Made by a program: the position numbers and the translations under genes
Shown here: positions 27,241-35,192 of the stretch, one piece after another
How positions within the stretch are numbered: position 1 is the first letter of the stretch
Layout: every line of letters starts with the position of its first letter
Source of the DNA: Chloroflexota bacterium
GTDB lineage: Bacteria > Chloroflexota > Anaerolineae > Anaerolineales > Villigracilaceae
Assembly (NCBI GenBank): GCA_016195815.1
Contig: JACPYX010000006.1
Location: 62,001-126,000 of the forward strand
Reading direction: 5' to 3'
DNA length: 64,000 bases
The notes under the pieces: model-generated
What the model was told of the DNA's origin: nothing
The model's database searches: none
Seen by the model: only the letters and a program-made list of their open reading frames with translations

Positions 27241-27293
27241 ATAAAGCTCCTTGTTTTTGCGTGAGGAATTTCGGAGATTATACCAATGCAATT

Positions 27294-27335
27294 CTCTCCC
27301 AATGGGAGAGGCTGTCCGCAGCAGGAGTGAGGGGA
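27294..27335. repeat. CTCTCCC/GGGAGAG hairpin repeat
   Basis: CTCTCCCAATGGGAGAG hairpin followed by GGAGTGAGGGG. Same type of element as at 16345-16367 and 58199-58233. Confidence 0.5.
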
Positions 27336-27349
27336 AATATAAAACAAAG

Positions 27350-27377
27350 AACCCGCCTCTTATAATGGAAGCGGGTT
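27350..27377 (-). terminator. Terminator of the SIMPL-domain gene
   Basis: AACCCGC / GCGGGTT stem with a 14-nt loop, followed on the minus strand by CTTTGTTTTAT, about 20 nt after the stop codon of the 27398 gene. Confidence 0.65.
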
Positions 27378-27397
27378 TGAGGTCGAGAACGAAGCGA

Positions 27398-28126
27398 TTA
27401 CTTGATCTCGTAAGTCATATTGACCGTGACAGTGATTGTTAACTGACCGGGATTGACTGGCACGGAGGCCGCCACAGCGTTGCCGCCACCGCCTTTGCCG
27501 TAGGCTTCCACCATTGGCGTGGGAATGCTGTCGTAAAAACTGATCGTTTGCAGATCCCCGAGTGAAACGCCCGCGGCGGACGCCAATTCTTCTGCCTGTG
27601 TGCGGGCATCCTTGACTGCCGCGTCTCGGGCCTGCTTGATGGCCGAACTCTTATCGTCAACATCGAACTGCACGCTGTTGATGTTGTTCGCGCCGGCTTT
27701 GACGGTCGCATCCAGCAATTCGCCCAATTGGCTGAGCTTTCGCACGGTGACATTCACCGTGTTATTCACAACATAGGTCGTGCCGATCTTCTGGTTTGTC
27801 TGCGGGTCGTATTGCGTGTTTGGATAGATGCTGAAATTCGTGGTCTGAATATCCTTGGCATCCACACCCGCCGCTTTGAGGGCATCAATTACCTGCTGAG
27901 TCTGTGTATTGTTCTCAGCCACAGCTTCAGCCGCAGTCGGTTTTTCCGTGTAAACTCCGATATTGATGTAGGCAATATCCGGCGCCAGATTGACCGTGCC
28001 AGTGCCGTTGACATTCATGGTGCGCTGGGGAGGCTGGGCGGCTTGATTGACGGTGGTTGCGCCGCAGGCGCTCAAGGCAAACGCGGCAAGTAAAACGACG
28101 AAAACAATCAGGATTTTGGTTTTCAT
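27398..28126 (-). CDS. SIMPL-domain (DUF541) lipoprotein
   Basis: 242 residues. Lipoprotein signal peptide with lipobox LSAC (Cys21), so anchored on the outer face of the membrane. The mature part is one DUF541/SIMPL domain: NVNGTGTVNLAPDIAYINIGVYTE at the N-terminus, then TTNFSIYPNTQYDP and the repeated beta-alpha units to the C-terminus. Family members form oligomeric periplasmic or surface rings of unclear function, some related to oxidative stress. AGGAG precedes the ATG. Confidence 0.92.
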   Translation of the reverse strand: MKTKILIVFVVLLAAFALSACGATTVNQAAQPPQRTMNVNGTGTVNLAPDIAYINIGVYTEKPTAAEAVAENNTQTQQVIDALKAAGVDAKDIQTTNFSIYPNTQYDPQTNQKIGTTYVVNNTVNVTVRKLSQLGELLDATVKAGANNINSVQFDVDDKSSAIKQARDAAVKDARTQAEELASAAGVSLGDLQTISFYDSIPTPMVEAYGKGGGGNAVAASVPVNPGQLTITVTVNMTYEIK

Positions 28127-28254
28127 TTTCTCTCCTTTTGAAGTATCACAAACAAGACGCAGGGCGCTTAAAAAAGTTCCTCGCAGGCGGCTTGTATTTT
28201 ATCCAATTTGCCTGTAAAATCTTTGTACATTTGTTCTATTCCTAAAGGGATGAT

Positions 28255-29439
28255 ATGCCCATTGATTACCAGCAAATCTACGTTCGCATCAAAGAGATCG
28301 GCGCGGGCGCGCGTGAGAGACGAAAGACTCTGGATGAAAGAAGAAAGAAGGCGCGCGGCCTGCTCGATGCTTACGCGTCTGAATTGGATTTCCTGCGCGC
28401 CAAAGTGGATTCCGCCAAACAGGCCGACGCCAACCTCCGCTGCGCCCTGCCGCTTAATGAGTCGCTTGCTTCATCCTACCCGCCAGCGGCCTCCGTTAAA
28501 GATGCGACTCTCATCGCCGCTGACGGCTCGCAGATCAACCCAGACAGGCACGCGGCTGTCCAATTTGGTTTGATCAATGTCGGCGCAATCATCATGAAAT
28601 TGAGTTCAGGCGAAGCTCCAGAGATTTTTACCGAGAGTGAATTGCTCTACGGCGACGACCTCCTGCCAAACGGAATCCCGATGTCTGAGGGCATGGTGGC
28701 ACTCAAGCGAGATTTGAGCGAGCGGACAAAACTCGATGAATTGTCAAAGGGCATCAAAGGCCCCATCGTCACATTCACCGATGGCCCAATCGAATTGTGG
28801 GGAGCAAAGGGTGAAGATGCGCAATCTTATGCGGAATTTGTTGATAAATATCTGACCATTCTCTCGCGCCTGCAAACGCGCGGCGTCGTCACAGCGGGCT
28901 ACGTAGACAAACCCTCTGCCGATTTGGTCATTCGCCTGCTCGAAATTGCAATGGCCGATAATGAACAAATAAAGAAATTGCGCGAGTATCATCCCTTGCG
29001 CGGCGTGAGCGATCGCTGGCTCTTCGGCGAAAAGGAAAAGCCATTGCTCCCGCCGGGTCATCGCTCGGCAGTGTTTGGGATTCAATCCAGTTCAGAGAAA
29101 AATTATAAAGGCGCGCTGTCGTTACATTTCTTTTACTTGAACGTCGGCGCGGATGGACATCCCTGGCCGGTGCGCGTGGAAATTCCCAAATGGGTCGCGG
29201 ATGATAAAGAGAAACTGGATTTGCTTCACGCGGTTCTGGTCAGTCAGTGCCGTATGATGGGAAGCAAGCCGTATCCATATTTACTTCATCGCGCCCATGA
29301 AACCGCGATGGTGAAGCATGAGGAGAAGGAACAGATCGAGCAGATGCTAACGCAGGAACTTCGCAATCAAAACGAAGAAGTTGACGAAGGCTCCTACAAG
29401 CAATCCGCGAAGGATTTGAAGGGCAGAACACGAATTTAG
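28255..29439 (+). CDS. nurA: DNA double-strand-break repair nuclease NurA
   Basis: 394 residues. NurA is a 5'-3' nuclease that works with the HerA hexameric translocase to resect DNA ends in archaea and some bacteria. The RNase H-like active site begins with ATLIAADGSQI (catalytic Asp near residue 92), and a second acidic region is TFTDGPIELWG (about 171-181). The C-terminal HRAHETAMV motif is conserved in the family. The N-terminal 60 residues form a coiled coil. It is followed by a probable HAS-barrel protein and, after a DUF6056 gene, by HerA. Confidence 0.88.
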   Translation: MPIDYQQIYVRIKEIGAGARERRKTLDERRKKARGLLDAYASELDFLRAKVDSAKQADANLRCALPLNESLASSYPPAASVKDATLIAADGSQINPDRHAAVQFGLINVGAIIMKLSSGEAPEIFTESELLYGDDLLPNGIPMSEGMVALKRDLSERTKLDELSKGIKGPIVTFTDGPIELWGAKGEDAQSYAEFVDKYLTILSRLQTRGVVTAGYVDKPSADLVIRLLEIAMADNEQIKKLREYHPLRGVSDRWLFGEKEKPLLPPGHRSAVFGIQSSSEKNYKGALSLHFFYLNVGADGHPWPVRVEIPKWVADDKEKLDLLHAVLVSQCRMMGSKPYPYLLHRAHETAMVKHEEKEQIEQMLTQELRNQNEEVDEGSYKQSAKDLKGRTRI

Positions 29440-29480
29440 TGTTAGTGCGAGCCTGGTAATCTTCAGTGATCGCCAAGTGC

Positions 29481-29520
29481 AAGATTGCCGCGTCGGCCTT
29501 CGGGCTCCTCGCAATGACAT
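29481..29520. repeat. Half copy of the GTCATTGCGAG repeat family
   Basis: On the minus strand this reads ATGTCATTGCGAGGAGCC, then CGAAGG and a GCGGCAATCTT end. It lies between nurA and the next gene. The other arm is missing. Confidence 0.55.
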
Positions 29521-29531
29521 GAGGAGAATTT

Positions 29532-30134
29532 ATGACAGCACAAATCGAAATCGGACGTTTACTGCGCGCAGGCACAACCGGCTTCATCGCCGGATGCCGC
29601 GTCAATCAATTGGACGCGCCCGCCTTTGGCGCGTTGGTGCGCGCGCCGCTGAGCGAAGGCTATCAAGTCTACGGCCTGATCCACGACATTCACATTGACG
29701 ATGACGGGCTGGTGCGCCAACTCGCCACCGCCGACAACGTCAGCGAGGCAGTGATGCGTGATAACCGCGAACGGCGCATCGTGCCGGTCGAGATGTCCGT
29801 GCTGGCGGTGGGATACGAGCAGGATGGGAAGATATATCATCTGCTTCCGCCGCGTCCGCCGTTGAGTTTGGATGTGATCTATTTGTGCGACGAGAAGGAT
29901 GTGGTGAAATTTACGTCGGCAGGTCATTTGGGATATTTCCGTCATATTTTACGCGCGGAAGATGTACCAGTTGGTGAAGTGTTGGCGGCGCATGTTCAGC
30001 AAACAGACAAAGCACATGGCAAAGAAAGTGGAAAGTGGAAAGAACAGGCCGTGCAAGAGTTGATTACGTTGCTGAGAGATGATTATCCAACATTGATGTC
30101 CGTCCTGAACGCGTTAAGCGATATTGCCGCCTAA
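29532..30134 (+). CDS. Probable HAS-barrel partner protein of NurA-HerA
   Basis: 200 residues, soluble. The first 120 residues are predicted beta-rich: IGRLLRAGTTGFIAGCRVNQ, then FGALVRAPLSEGYQVYGLIHDIHID, then RIVPVEMSVLAVGYEQDG. This pattern resembles the HAS barrel (the N-terminal barrel of HerA and ATP synthase) and the N-terminus of the HerA gene at 31627 (FYGLVTDLQLG). The C-terminal 60 residues are helical. AGGAG lies before the ATG. Position between nurA and herA suggests a role in the same complex, which is inference. No database family can be confirmed here. Confidence 0.7.
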   Translation: MTAQIEIGRLLRAGTTGFIAGCRVNQLDAPAFGALVRAPLSEGYQVYGLIHDIHIDDDGLVRQLATADNVSEAVMRDNRERRIVPVEMSVLAVGYEQDGKIYHLLPPRPPLSLDVIYLCDEKDVVKFTSAGHLGYFRHILRAEDVPVGEVLAAHVQQTDKAHGKESGKWKEQAVQELITLLRDDYPTLMSVLNALSDIAA

Positions 30135-31600
30135 TGTCATTACCGTTGACCATTGCGATACAATCCCAATCTGATACGAATACCATGTCTGAACGAAAAC
30201 GCTTCTGGGCTTCGCTCCCAACAATTACATTTGCAACTCTCGCCTTGGCGGGTTTTGCATATCTTGGTAATTACACACGTTTCATGGCAGACGATTACTG
30301 CTCTGCCTATTACGCCGAAAGATTCGGGTTGCTGCGCTCCGTTTGGTACTGGTATATTACCTGGAGCGGACGTTACACAGCCTTTATCTTCGATTGGCTG
30401 ATATTGACCAAAATCCTGGGGCCCTATGGCGCTCATTTCGTTCCTCCAATCGCCATAGCGGCCTGGATAGCAGCAACTGTTGCCGCCATCTATACCAGCC
30501 TGAAAATGATCGCCTCTCGTTCTATAGTTTTGTGGGTCGCGATTGCAACAGGTACAAGCCTTCTACTTGCACAAATTGTATTGAGTCCCGACATTGCACA
30601 GTCGTATTTCTGGTTGAACGGCATGCGCTCCTATTCATTGCCTTTGGTGATCTTGAGCATCTATGCCTTCCTTTTTCAATGGATTCTGCCGCGTTTGAAG
30701 TCGGACAAAGCTGTTTTCTGGGTGTCCATCATTGCCTTTTGGCTGACCTTTGCCAACGGTGGTTTTAGTGAAACCTATGCAGTCCTCCAGCTTGTCATGT
30801 TGGCGTTTCTAACCGGACTCCGATGGTTTGCAAATGGCAGGAAGCTGGATACGCCGTTCAAGCTCCTTGCCTCGGCGACCCTGGGAGCAATTGCATCAAT
30901 GATTGTCATTGCTCTGTCGCCGGGCAATGCTCTCCGAAAAGCCGCTTTTCCTCCATCTCCCGGCTTAATCAAACTGCTTGAAGTTTCCATGGATGCCTAT
31001 CTTTCTTTCATTCAGGAGATTCTCTTCTCTCCGCAAAAAATCACCGCTTTCATGGGCGCGATATTGGTAAGCGCGTGGGCCGGAGCGGGATATAAAAACG
31101 AAATTGCCCTTCACTGGTGGACGATTCCAACTCAAGTGCTCGGCGGGCTGGCGCTCTCTTTTATCTCTATTCCTCTTGCAGTGTACGGCTACGTTGAACC
31201 GCCGCCGGCGCGCATTCTGAGCATTGCAGTCTTTGCGCTTGTAACCTTTTGGATGAATGCAGGCTTCCTCACTGGGAGTTGGCTCGCGGGCCTTGTGCGT
31301 TCGCCTGCCCGCCTGGAGATTGGGTTGATCGTGCCAGCCAGCCTGCTTATTGGAACCGCGGCCATATTGACTCTGAGTTATGTTTCTGGCAACCAGCAAG
31401 CCTACATGGATTTTGCCCGGAAATGGGATACCGTTGACGCGCAGATACTGCAGGCCCGGGCGCAACGTCAGCCATTTGTGAACATTCCAAAGATGAGCAA
31501 TTGGGCTGGCCTTGACCGCCCGAACGATAATCCGAAATTTTGGGCAACGGCTTGTTATTCGAAATACTATGATATTCAGGTTTTTGGTCCTCCATATTAA
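30134..31600 (+). CDS. DUF6056 family polytopic membrane protein
   Basis: 488 residues with about 10-11 hydrophobic spans. The first extracellular loop has the family pattern MADDYCSAYYAERFG and, further on, WYWYITWSGRYT; a later YFWLNGMRSY motif is also typical. Such proteins resemble GT-C glycosyltransferases, but activity is unproven. The stop of the previous gene (TAATG) overlaps its ATG by 1 nt; an alternative start is the ATG at 30185. It splits the nurA, HAS-barrel and herA series, and its sequence looks more AT-rich than its flanks, suggesting insertion. Confidence 0.8.
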   Translation: MSLPLTIAIQSQSDTNTMSERKRFWASLPTITFATLALAGFAYLGNYTRFMADDYCSAYYAERFGLLRSVWYWYITWSGRYTAFIFDWLILTKILGPYGAHFVPPIAIAAWIAATVAAIYTSLKMIASRSIVLWVAIATGTSLLLAQIVLSPDIAQSYFWLNGMRSYSLPLVILSIYAFLFQWILPRLKSDKAVFWVSIIAFWLTFANGGFSETYAVLQLVMLAFLTGLRWFANGRKLDTPFKLLASATLGAIASMIVIALSPGNALRKAAFPPSPGLIKLLEVSMDAYLSFIQEILFSPQKITAFMGAILVSAWAGAGYKNEIALHWWTIPTQVLGGLALSFISIPLAVYGYVEPPPARILSIAVFALVTFWMNAGFLTGSWLAGLVRSPARLEIGLIVPASLLIGTAAILTLSYVSGNQQAYMDFARKWDTVDAQILQARAQRQPFVNIPKMSNWAGLDRPNDNPKFWATACYSKYYDIQVFGPPY

Positions 31601-31626
31601 TACTCTCTTGCGGGCAGGTGAAAATT

Positions 31627-33315
31627 ATGATTGAAAATAAAGATCAAATCGGCTATCTCGTCGGCGGCGGACTCAAAGAGTCGTTCAGTGTCCGTTTAAC
31701 GGTTGACCCGCTCACGGTCCAGGAAGGCGCGTTCGTGGTCATCGAGAGCGGAGACTTTCAGTTCTACGGCCTCGTCACCGATTTGCAGCTCGGCGCGACG
31801 GATGATCGTTTTGCCGATGAAAAATCAGATCGTTTGCTCCCCGCGCTGGCGAAGGCTTTGCATGGACAAACGCTTTATACAAATCTTGAAGTGTTACCCG
31901 CGTTGATGTTGGAGCGCGGCCCGGAGCCGGGTTCGCGCGAATATGATCAGTGGTTGAAAAACTTAAATGGTCAGCAACCGCGGCCGGGTCCGGTAAAGAC
32001 CGTACCGCCCCATCATGCCGCGGCGCGCATGGCGGGCGAGGGCGACATCGCTGAGATATTCGGCAAAGCAGGCGATCGCGAAGCAGGCAATTTCGTCATC
32101 GGTTACACGCGCGAGCAGGGACATCCCGTTTGTATTGATTTGGAAAAATTCGTCCAGCGCTCGTCGGGAATTTTTGGCGCGACCGGAACGGGCAAGTCGT
32201 TTCTTACGCGCGTCGTGCTGGCCGGGCTGATGCGCTATAACAAAGCGTCGGTGCTGGTGTTCGACATGCACAACGAATATGGTTACGACGACACGGCCTC
32301 AGACACCGGCCTGCGCGTGACAGGATTGAAGACCAAGTTCGCCTCGAAGGTGCGCGTGATCGGGCTGGGAGGCGGCGCAAAGATCCGCGGCTCTGCGCCG
32401 GACTTCAACCTTGAGATCGCGGAAAGCGACATCTCCACCGCTGACATCGAACTGCTGAGCCGCGAACTCGATTTAAAAGAGACGACTGCCACCACGCTCG
32501 ACGCGCTGTGGAATTCGTTCAAGCGCGATTGGTTCGGCGAATTCAGGAACATGACCCAGGAAATTATTACAACTGAAGATGGAAAGAAAGTTCCCGCGAA
32601 TGGAAGTGTGGCCGCCTGGGCCAATGCCAACGGAGTCAATGTGATGGCGGCGGAAGCTTTGCACAACAAACTGCGACGGTTGTTCAACAAGGAATACATC
32701 GCCACCAGGCCCGCGGCAGACTCGATCAAGGAGATCATCTCGTCGCTCGAAAACGGGCAACACATCGTGCTGTCGTTCGGCGAATTCGAGACCGATTTGG
32801 ATTATCTGCTTGTCTCGAATCTTCTGACGCGGCGCATCCGCGAAGCGTGGGAGAAGAAGACCAACGCGTTTAGAACGTCGGGCAAAGAAGAGCCGCGCCA
32901 ACTGGTGATCGTGATCGAGGAGGCGCACAAACTTTTGAATCGCGAGATGGCGGCGCAGACCACCTTCGCCACCATCGCGCGCGAATTGAGAAAATATTAT
33001 GTGACCCTGCTGGTCATCGACCAGCGCCCATCGCAAATCTATGACGAAGTCATGTCGCAATTGGGGACGCGCATCTCCGGCTGGCTGGGGGACGATGACG
33101 ACATCCATGCCGTGCTCTCGGGCCTGGCGGGACGCGAGGCCCTGCGCGGTATGCTGGCGCGACTGCAACCGAAGGAGGAAGTTTTGCTCTTGGGCTGGGG
33201 AGTGCCGATGCCGTTACCGGTCAAGTCACGCAGATACGATGATGAGTTTTGGAAGGATTTGCTCGGCAGCGCGAAGCGGAGCAAGGATCAGAATTTGAAG
33301 GAGCTGGGCTTCTAA
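31627..33315 (+). CDS. herA: HerA-type DNA translocase ATPase
   Basis: 562 residues. Hexameric AAA+/FtsK-related ATPase that drives DNA through the NurA nuclease. Residues 1-75 form the N-terminal HAS barrel; Walker A is GATGTGKS at 184-191; Walker B is LVIVIEEAHKLLN (about 432-444), followed by the arginine-finger-like region IARELRKYYVTLLVIDQRPSQIYDEV typical of HerA. The DUF87 domain covers the central part. ATG at 31627 has AGGTGA 6-7 nt upstream; a GTG at 31618 is less likely. Completes the nurA module from 28255. Confidence 0.9.
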   Translation: MIENKDQIGYLVGGGLKESFSVRLTVDPLTVQEGAFVVIESGDFQFYGLVTDLQLGATDDRFADEKSDRLLPALAKALHGQTLYTNLEVLPALMLERGPEPGSREYDQWLKNLNGQQPRPGPVKTVPPHHAAARMAGEGDIAEIFGKAGDREAGNFVIGYTREQGHPVCIDLEKFVQRSSGIFGATGTGKSFLTRVVLAGLMRYNKASVLVFDMHNEYGYDDTASDTGLRVTGLKTKFASKVRVIGLGGGAKIRGSAPDFNLEIAESDISTADIELLSRELDLKETTATTLDALWNSFKRDWFGEFRNMTQEIITTEDGKKVPANGSVAAWANANGVNVMAAEALHNKLRRLFNKEYIATRPAADSIKEIISSLENGQHIVLSFGEFETDLDYLLVSNLLTRRIREAWEKKTNAFRTSGKEEPRQLVIVIEEAHKLLNREMAAQTTFATIARELRKYYVTLLVIDQRPSQIYDEVMSQLGTRISGWLGDDDDIHAVLSGLAGREALRGMLARLQPKEEVLLLGWGVPMPLPVKSRRYDDEFWKDLLGSAKRSKDQNLKELGF

Positions 33316-33396
33316 AACAAACAAGATATAGAGAAAATTTACAGTTCCCAACGCAGTTTGGCCAAAAATTGGCGGCTTGTTTTAGCAACCTGCAAA

Positions 33397-33437
33397 AGCA
33401 AAAAGACCAGTCCACTGGAAGGCTGGTCTCTTTGCTT
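33397..33437. terminator. Bidirectional terminator between herA and the small basic gene
   Basis: AAGCAAAAAGACCAG and its near-complement CTGGTCTCTTTGCTT form a 15-bp stem with one mismatch and a 12-nt loop. The stem contains the A/T-rich ends needed in both directions. Confidence 0.7.
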
Positions 33438-33465
33438 CTTAGTTCATATTGTCAATTGCAACTCC

Positions 33466-33627
33466 CTATGCTGGCGGAGTCTCTTTTTTCTCCGCAGGCT
33501 GCGTCAGGGTCTCCTGGGGCAGTTGGGAGTTCTTCTTGATCTCCTTGCGTCTTAGTTTTTGCTCTTTCTTCTTTTTCTTTTCCAGTTCTTTCTGACGTTT
33601 TTCGTGTTGATAATTTATTTTGACCAA
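33466..33627 (-). CDS. Small lysine-rich hypothetical protein
   Basis: 53 residues starting at a TTG codon (MVKINYQHEKRQKEL...). AAGGAT lies 7 nt upstream of the TTG and no ATG fits. A strongly charged Lys/Glu helix occupies residues 8-35, followed by a short Pro/Thr/Glu tail ending ETPPA. Similar short basic proteins occur in other bacteria, but I do not recognise a function; nucleic-acid or ribosome association is possible. The longer reading to 33816 overlaps rsmI and is not supported. Confidence 0.6.
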   Translation of the reverse strand: MVKINYQHEKRQKELEKKKKKEQKLRRKEIKKNSQLPQETLTQPAEKKETPPA

Positions 33628-33697
33628 TTTGGCATCCTTTTTGTGGGCATGAGAGTATGCAGGTTTGTTGAAAACATTATAGCACCCTGCAAGATGA

Positions 33698-33703
33698 TAA
33701 AAT
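33698..33703 (+). promoter_or_regulatory. -10 box giving a predicted leaderless rsmI mRNA
   Basis: TAAAAT with its last T exactly 7 nt before the rsmI ATG at 33710. No ribosome site in between. Confidence 0.65.
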
Positions 33704-33709
33704 ACATTT

Positions 33710-34537
33710 ATGGGTACGCTGTATCTCGTCGCAACTCCCATCGGCAATCTTGAAGATATGTCCCCGCGCGCCGTCCGCATTTTGCGCGAAGCGCGTCTCA
33801 TCGCGGCCGAGGACACGCGTCACACCGGCATTCTGCTCAGGCATTTCAATATTTCCACGCCCATCACAAGTTATTTTGAACATAACAAATTAACCAAACT
33901 GGATTCGATCCTCGCTAAACTAAGCGAAGGCGACGTGGCGCTTGTATCGGATGCAGGGACTCCTGCGATCAATGACCCCGGCTACGAACTGGTCAAAGCC
34001 GCCCTCGCTTCAAACTTCGACGTCAGGCCGGTCCCCGGTCCCTCGGCGCCTGTCGCCGCCCTGACCGTTTCCGGCCTGCCGACAGACTCGTTTCTCTATC
34101 TTGGCTATCTTCCGCACAAAGCCGGCGAACGCCGCAAGTTTGTTGAGCAAGTTGCAGGTCTATCTTACACGCTCATCTTTCTCGAATCGCCATATCGCAT
34201 CCTCGAAGCGCTGGAAGATATTCTATCCGCGCTCGGCGACCGCCGTATCTGCGTGGCGCGCGAGATGACCAAGATGTTCGAAGAATACTGGCGCGGACAA
34301 GTCAGCGGCGCGATTGAACATTTCAAGTTACAGCCTGCGCGCGGGGAATTCACGCTGGTGGTGGAAGGCAAGACGAAGACAGAAAGTGAAAAGTGGTCGG
34401 AAGAGCAATTATTGAAAGCGATCAAGAAAGGGTTGAAAAGTAAAAAACCTGCGAAAGAGATTTCCGTTGAACTGGCAAAAGAATCGGGCTGGTCCAAAAG
34501 AGAAGTGTATAAAAGAGTCACCGAGAGTCATTCTTAG
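33710..34537 (+). CDS. rsmI: 16S rRNA 2'-O-ribose C1402 methyltransferase RsmI
   Basis: 275 residues, SPOUT-unrelated tetrapyrrole-methylase fold. It uses SAM to methylate the ribose of C1402 in the 16S decoding centre. The N-terminal LYLVATPIGNLEDMSPRAVRIL, the AEDTRHTGILL motif (about 33-43), and the SAM loop ALVSDAGTPAINDPG (about 79-93) with PGPSAP are diagnostic. The C-terminal 55 residues are Lys-rich and vary in the family. A TAAAAT box 7 nt before the ATG predicts a leaderless transcript. Confidence 0.96.
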   Translation: MGTLYLVATPIGNLEDMSPRAVRILREARLIAAEDTRHTGILLRHFNISTPITSYFEHNKLTKLDSILAKLSEGDVALVSDAGTPAINDPGYELVKAALASNFDVRPVPGPSAPVAALTVSGLPTDSFLYLGYLPHKAGERRKFVEQVAGLSYTLIFLESPYRILEALEDILSALGDRRICVAREMTKMFEEYWRGQVSGAIEHFKLQPARGEFTLVVEGKTKTESEKWSEEQLLKAIKKGLKSKKPAKEISVELAKESGWSKREVYKRVTESHS

Positions 34538-34542
34538 TTTGC

Positions 34543-34548
34543 TATAAT
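34543..34548 (+). promoter_or_regulatory. -10 box giving a predicted leaderless mntA mRNA
   Basis: TATAAT with its last T 7 nt before the ATG at 34555. It lies in the short gap after rsmI. A -35 box is not evident. Confidence 0.65.
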
Positions 34549-34554
34549 CAACTT

Positions 34555-34857
34555 ATGAGCAAGCTCAAAATCAAAGTACCGCGCAAGGAATTGGTGGAGT
34601 TTTGCCGAAGGAATCACATCCGAAAACTGGCGTTTTTCGGCTCAGTCCTGCGCGACGATTTTGGCCCGAACAGCGATATTGATATTCTGGTGGAATTCGA
34701 ACCAGGGCAAACGCCGGGGTTTGCGTTTTTTGCGATGCAGGAAGAACTGGGCAAAATCCTTGGGCGCAAGGTGGATTTGAACACGGTTGGCTTCCTGAGT
34801 AAGTATTTTCGCGACGAGGTCGTTCGTGAGTCAGAGGTGGAGTATGTCCAGGCATGA
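34555..34857 (+). CDS. mntA: Minimal nucleotidyltransferase (MntA-type antitoxin)
   Basis: 100 residues, nucleotidyltransferase fold with the full G-S-x10-D-x-D active site: Gly29-Ser30 and Asp41/Asp43 in SDIDILVEF. In MNT/HEPN systems this protein AMPylates a tyrosine on the HEPN toxin and thus blocks it. The neighbour at 34844 is the HEPN partner and overlaps it by 14 nt. A TATAAT box 7 nt upstream predicts a leaderless transcript. Confidence 0.9.
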   Translation: MSKLKIKVPRKELVEFCRRNHIRKLAFFGSVLRDDFGPNSDIDILVEFEPGQTPGFAFFAMQEELGKILGRKVDLNTVGFLSKYFRDEVVRESEVEYVQA

Positions 34858-35176
34858 GGTAAAGGTTTTCTTACAACACATGCTCGAACATTCTCAAAAG
34901 GCTATTGCACTTTCAAGGAATAGAAAAAGAAGCGACCTTGACGAAGACCTATCTTTCAATCTCGCTCTTACTCGCCTAATCGAAATCATCGGAGAAGCCG
35001 CCAATCGCGTCCCCAAAGAGTTTCAAGAAAATCACCCTGAGATTCCATGGCCGCAAATCATTGGAATGCGAAACCGACTAATCCATGGATACGATGAAGT
35101 GGATTTCGATTTTCTCTGGAGTGTCGTTAAAAACGACCTGCCAAAATTAATCGCGCAATTGGAAAATATTCTTTAA
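34844..35176 (+). CDS. hepT: HepT-like HEPN toxin (DUF86)
   Basis: 110 residues, helical HEPN domain of the DUF86/HepT group. The RNase motif R-x4-H is intact: Arg76 and His81 in GMRNRLIHGYDEVD. The tyrosine AMPylated by MntA in the known system would be Tyr83 in HGY. ATG at 34844 is taken over a GTG at 34826, since GAGGTGG lies before it and the start fits the family's usual length. It overlaps mntA by 14 nt and is the effector of this type VII toxin-antitoxin pair. Confidence 0.9.
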   Translation: MSRHEVKVFLQHMLEHSQKAIALSRNRKRSDLDEDLSFNLALTRLIEIIGEAANRVPKEFQENHPEIPWPQIIGMRNRLIHGYDEVDFDFLWSVVKNDLPKLIAQLENIL

Positions 35177-35192
35177 TTCACTGGAGTCTTTC

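Noticed and set aside
33466-33816. 116-residue form of the small basic gene
   Set aside because: The first 63 residues are antisense to rsmI; the TTG at 33627 with AAGGAT gives the likely protein.
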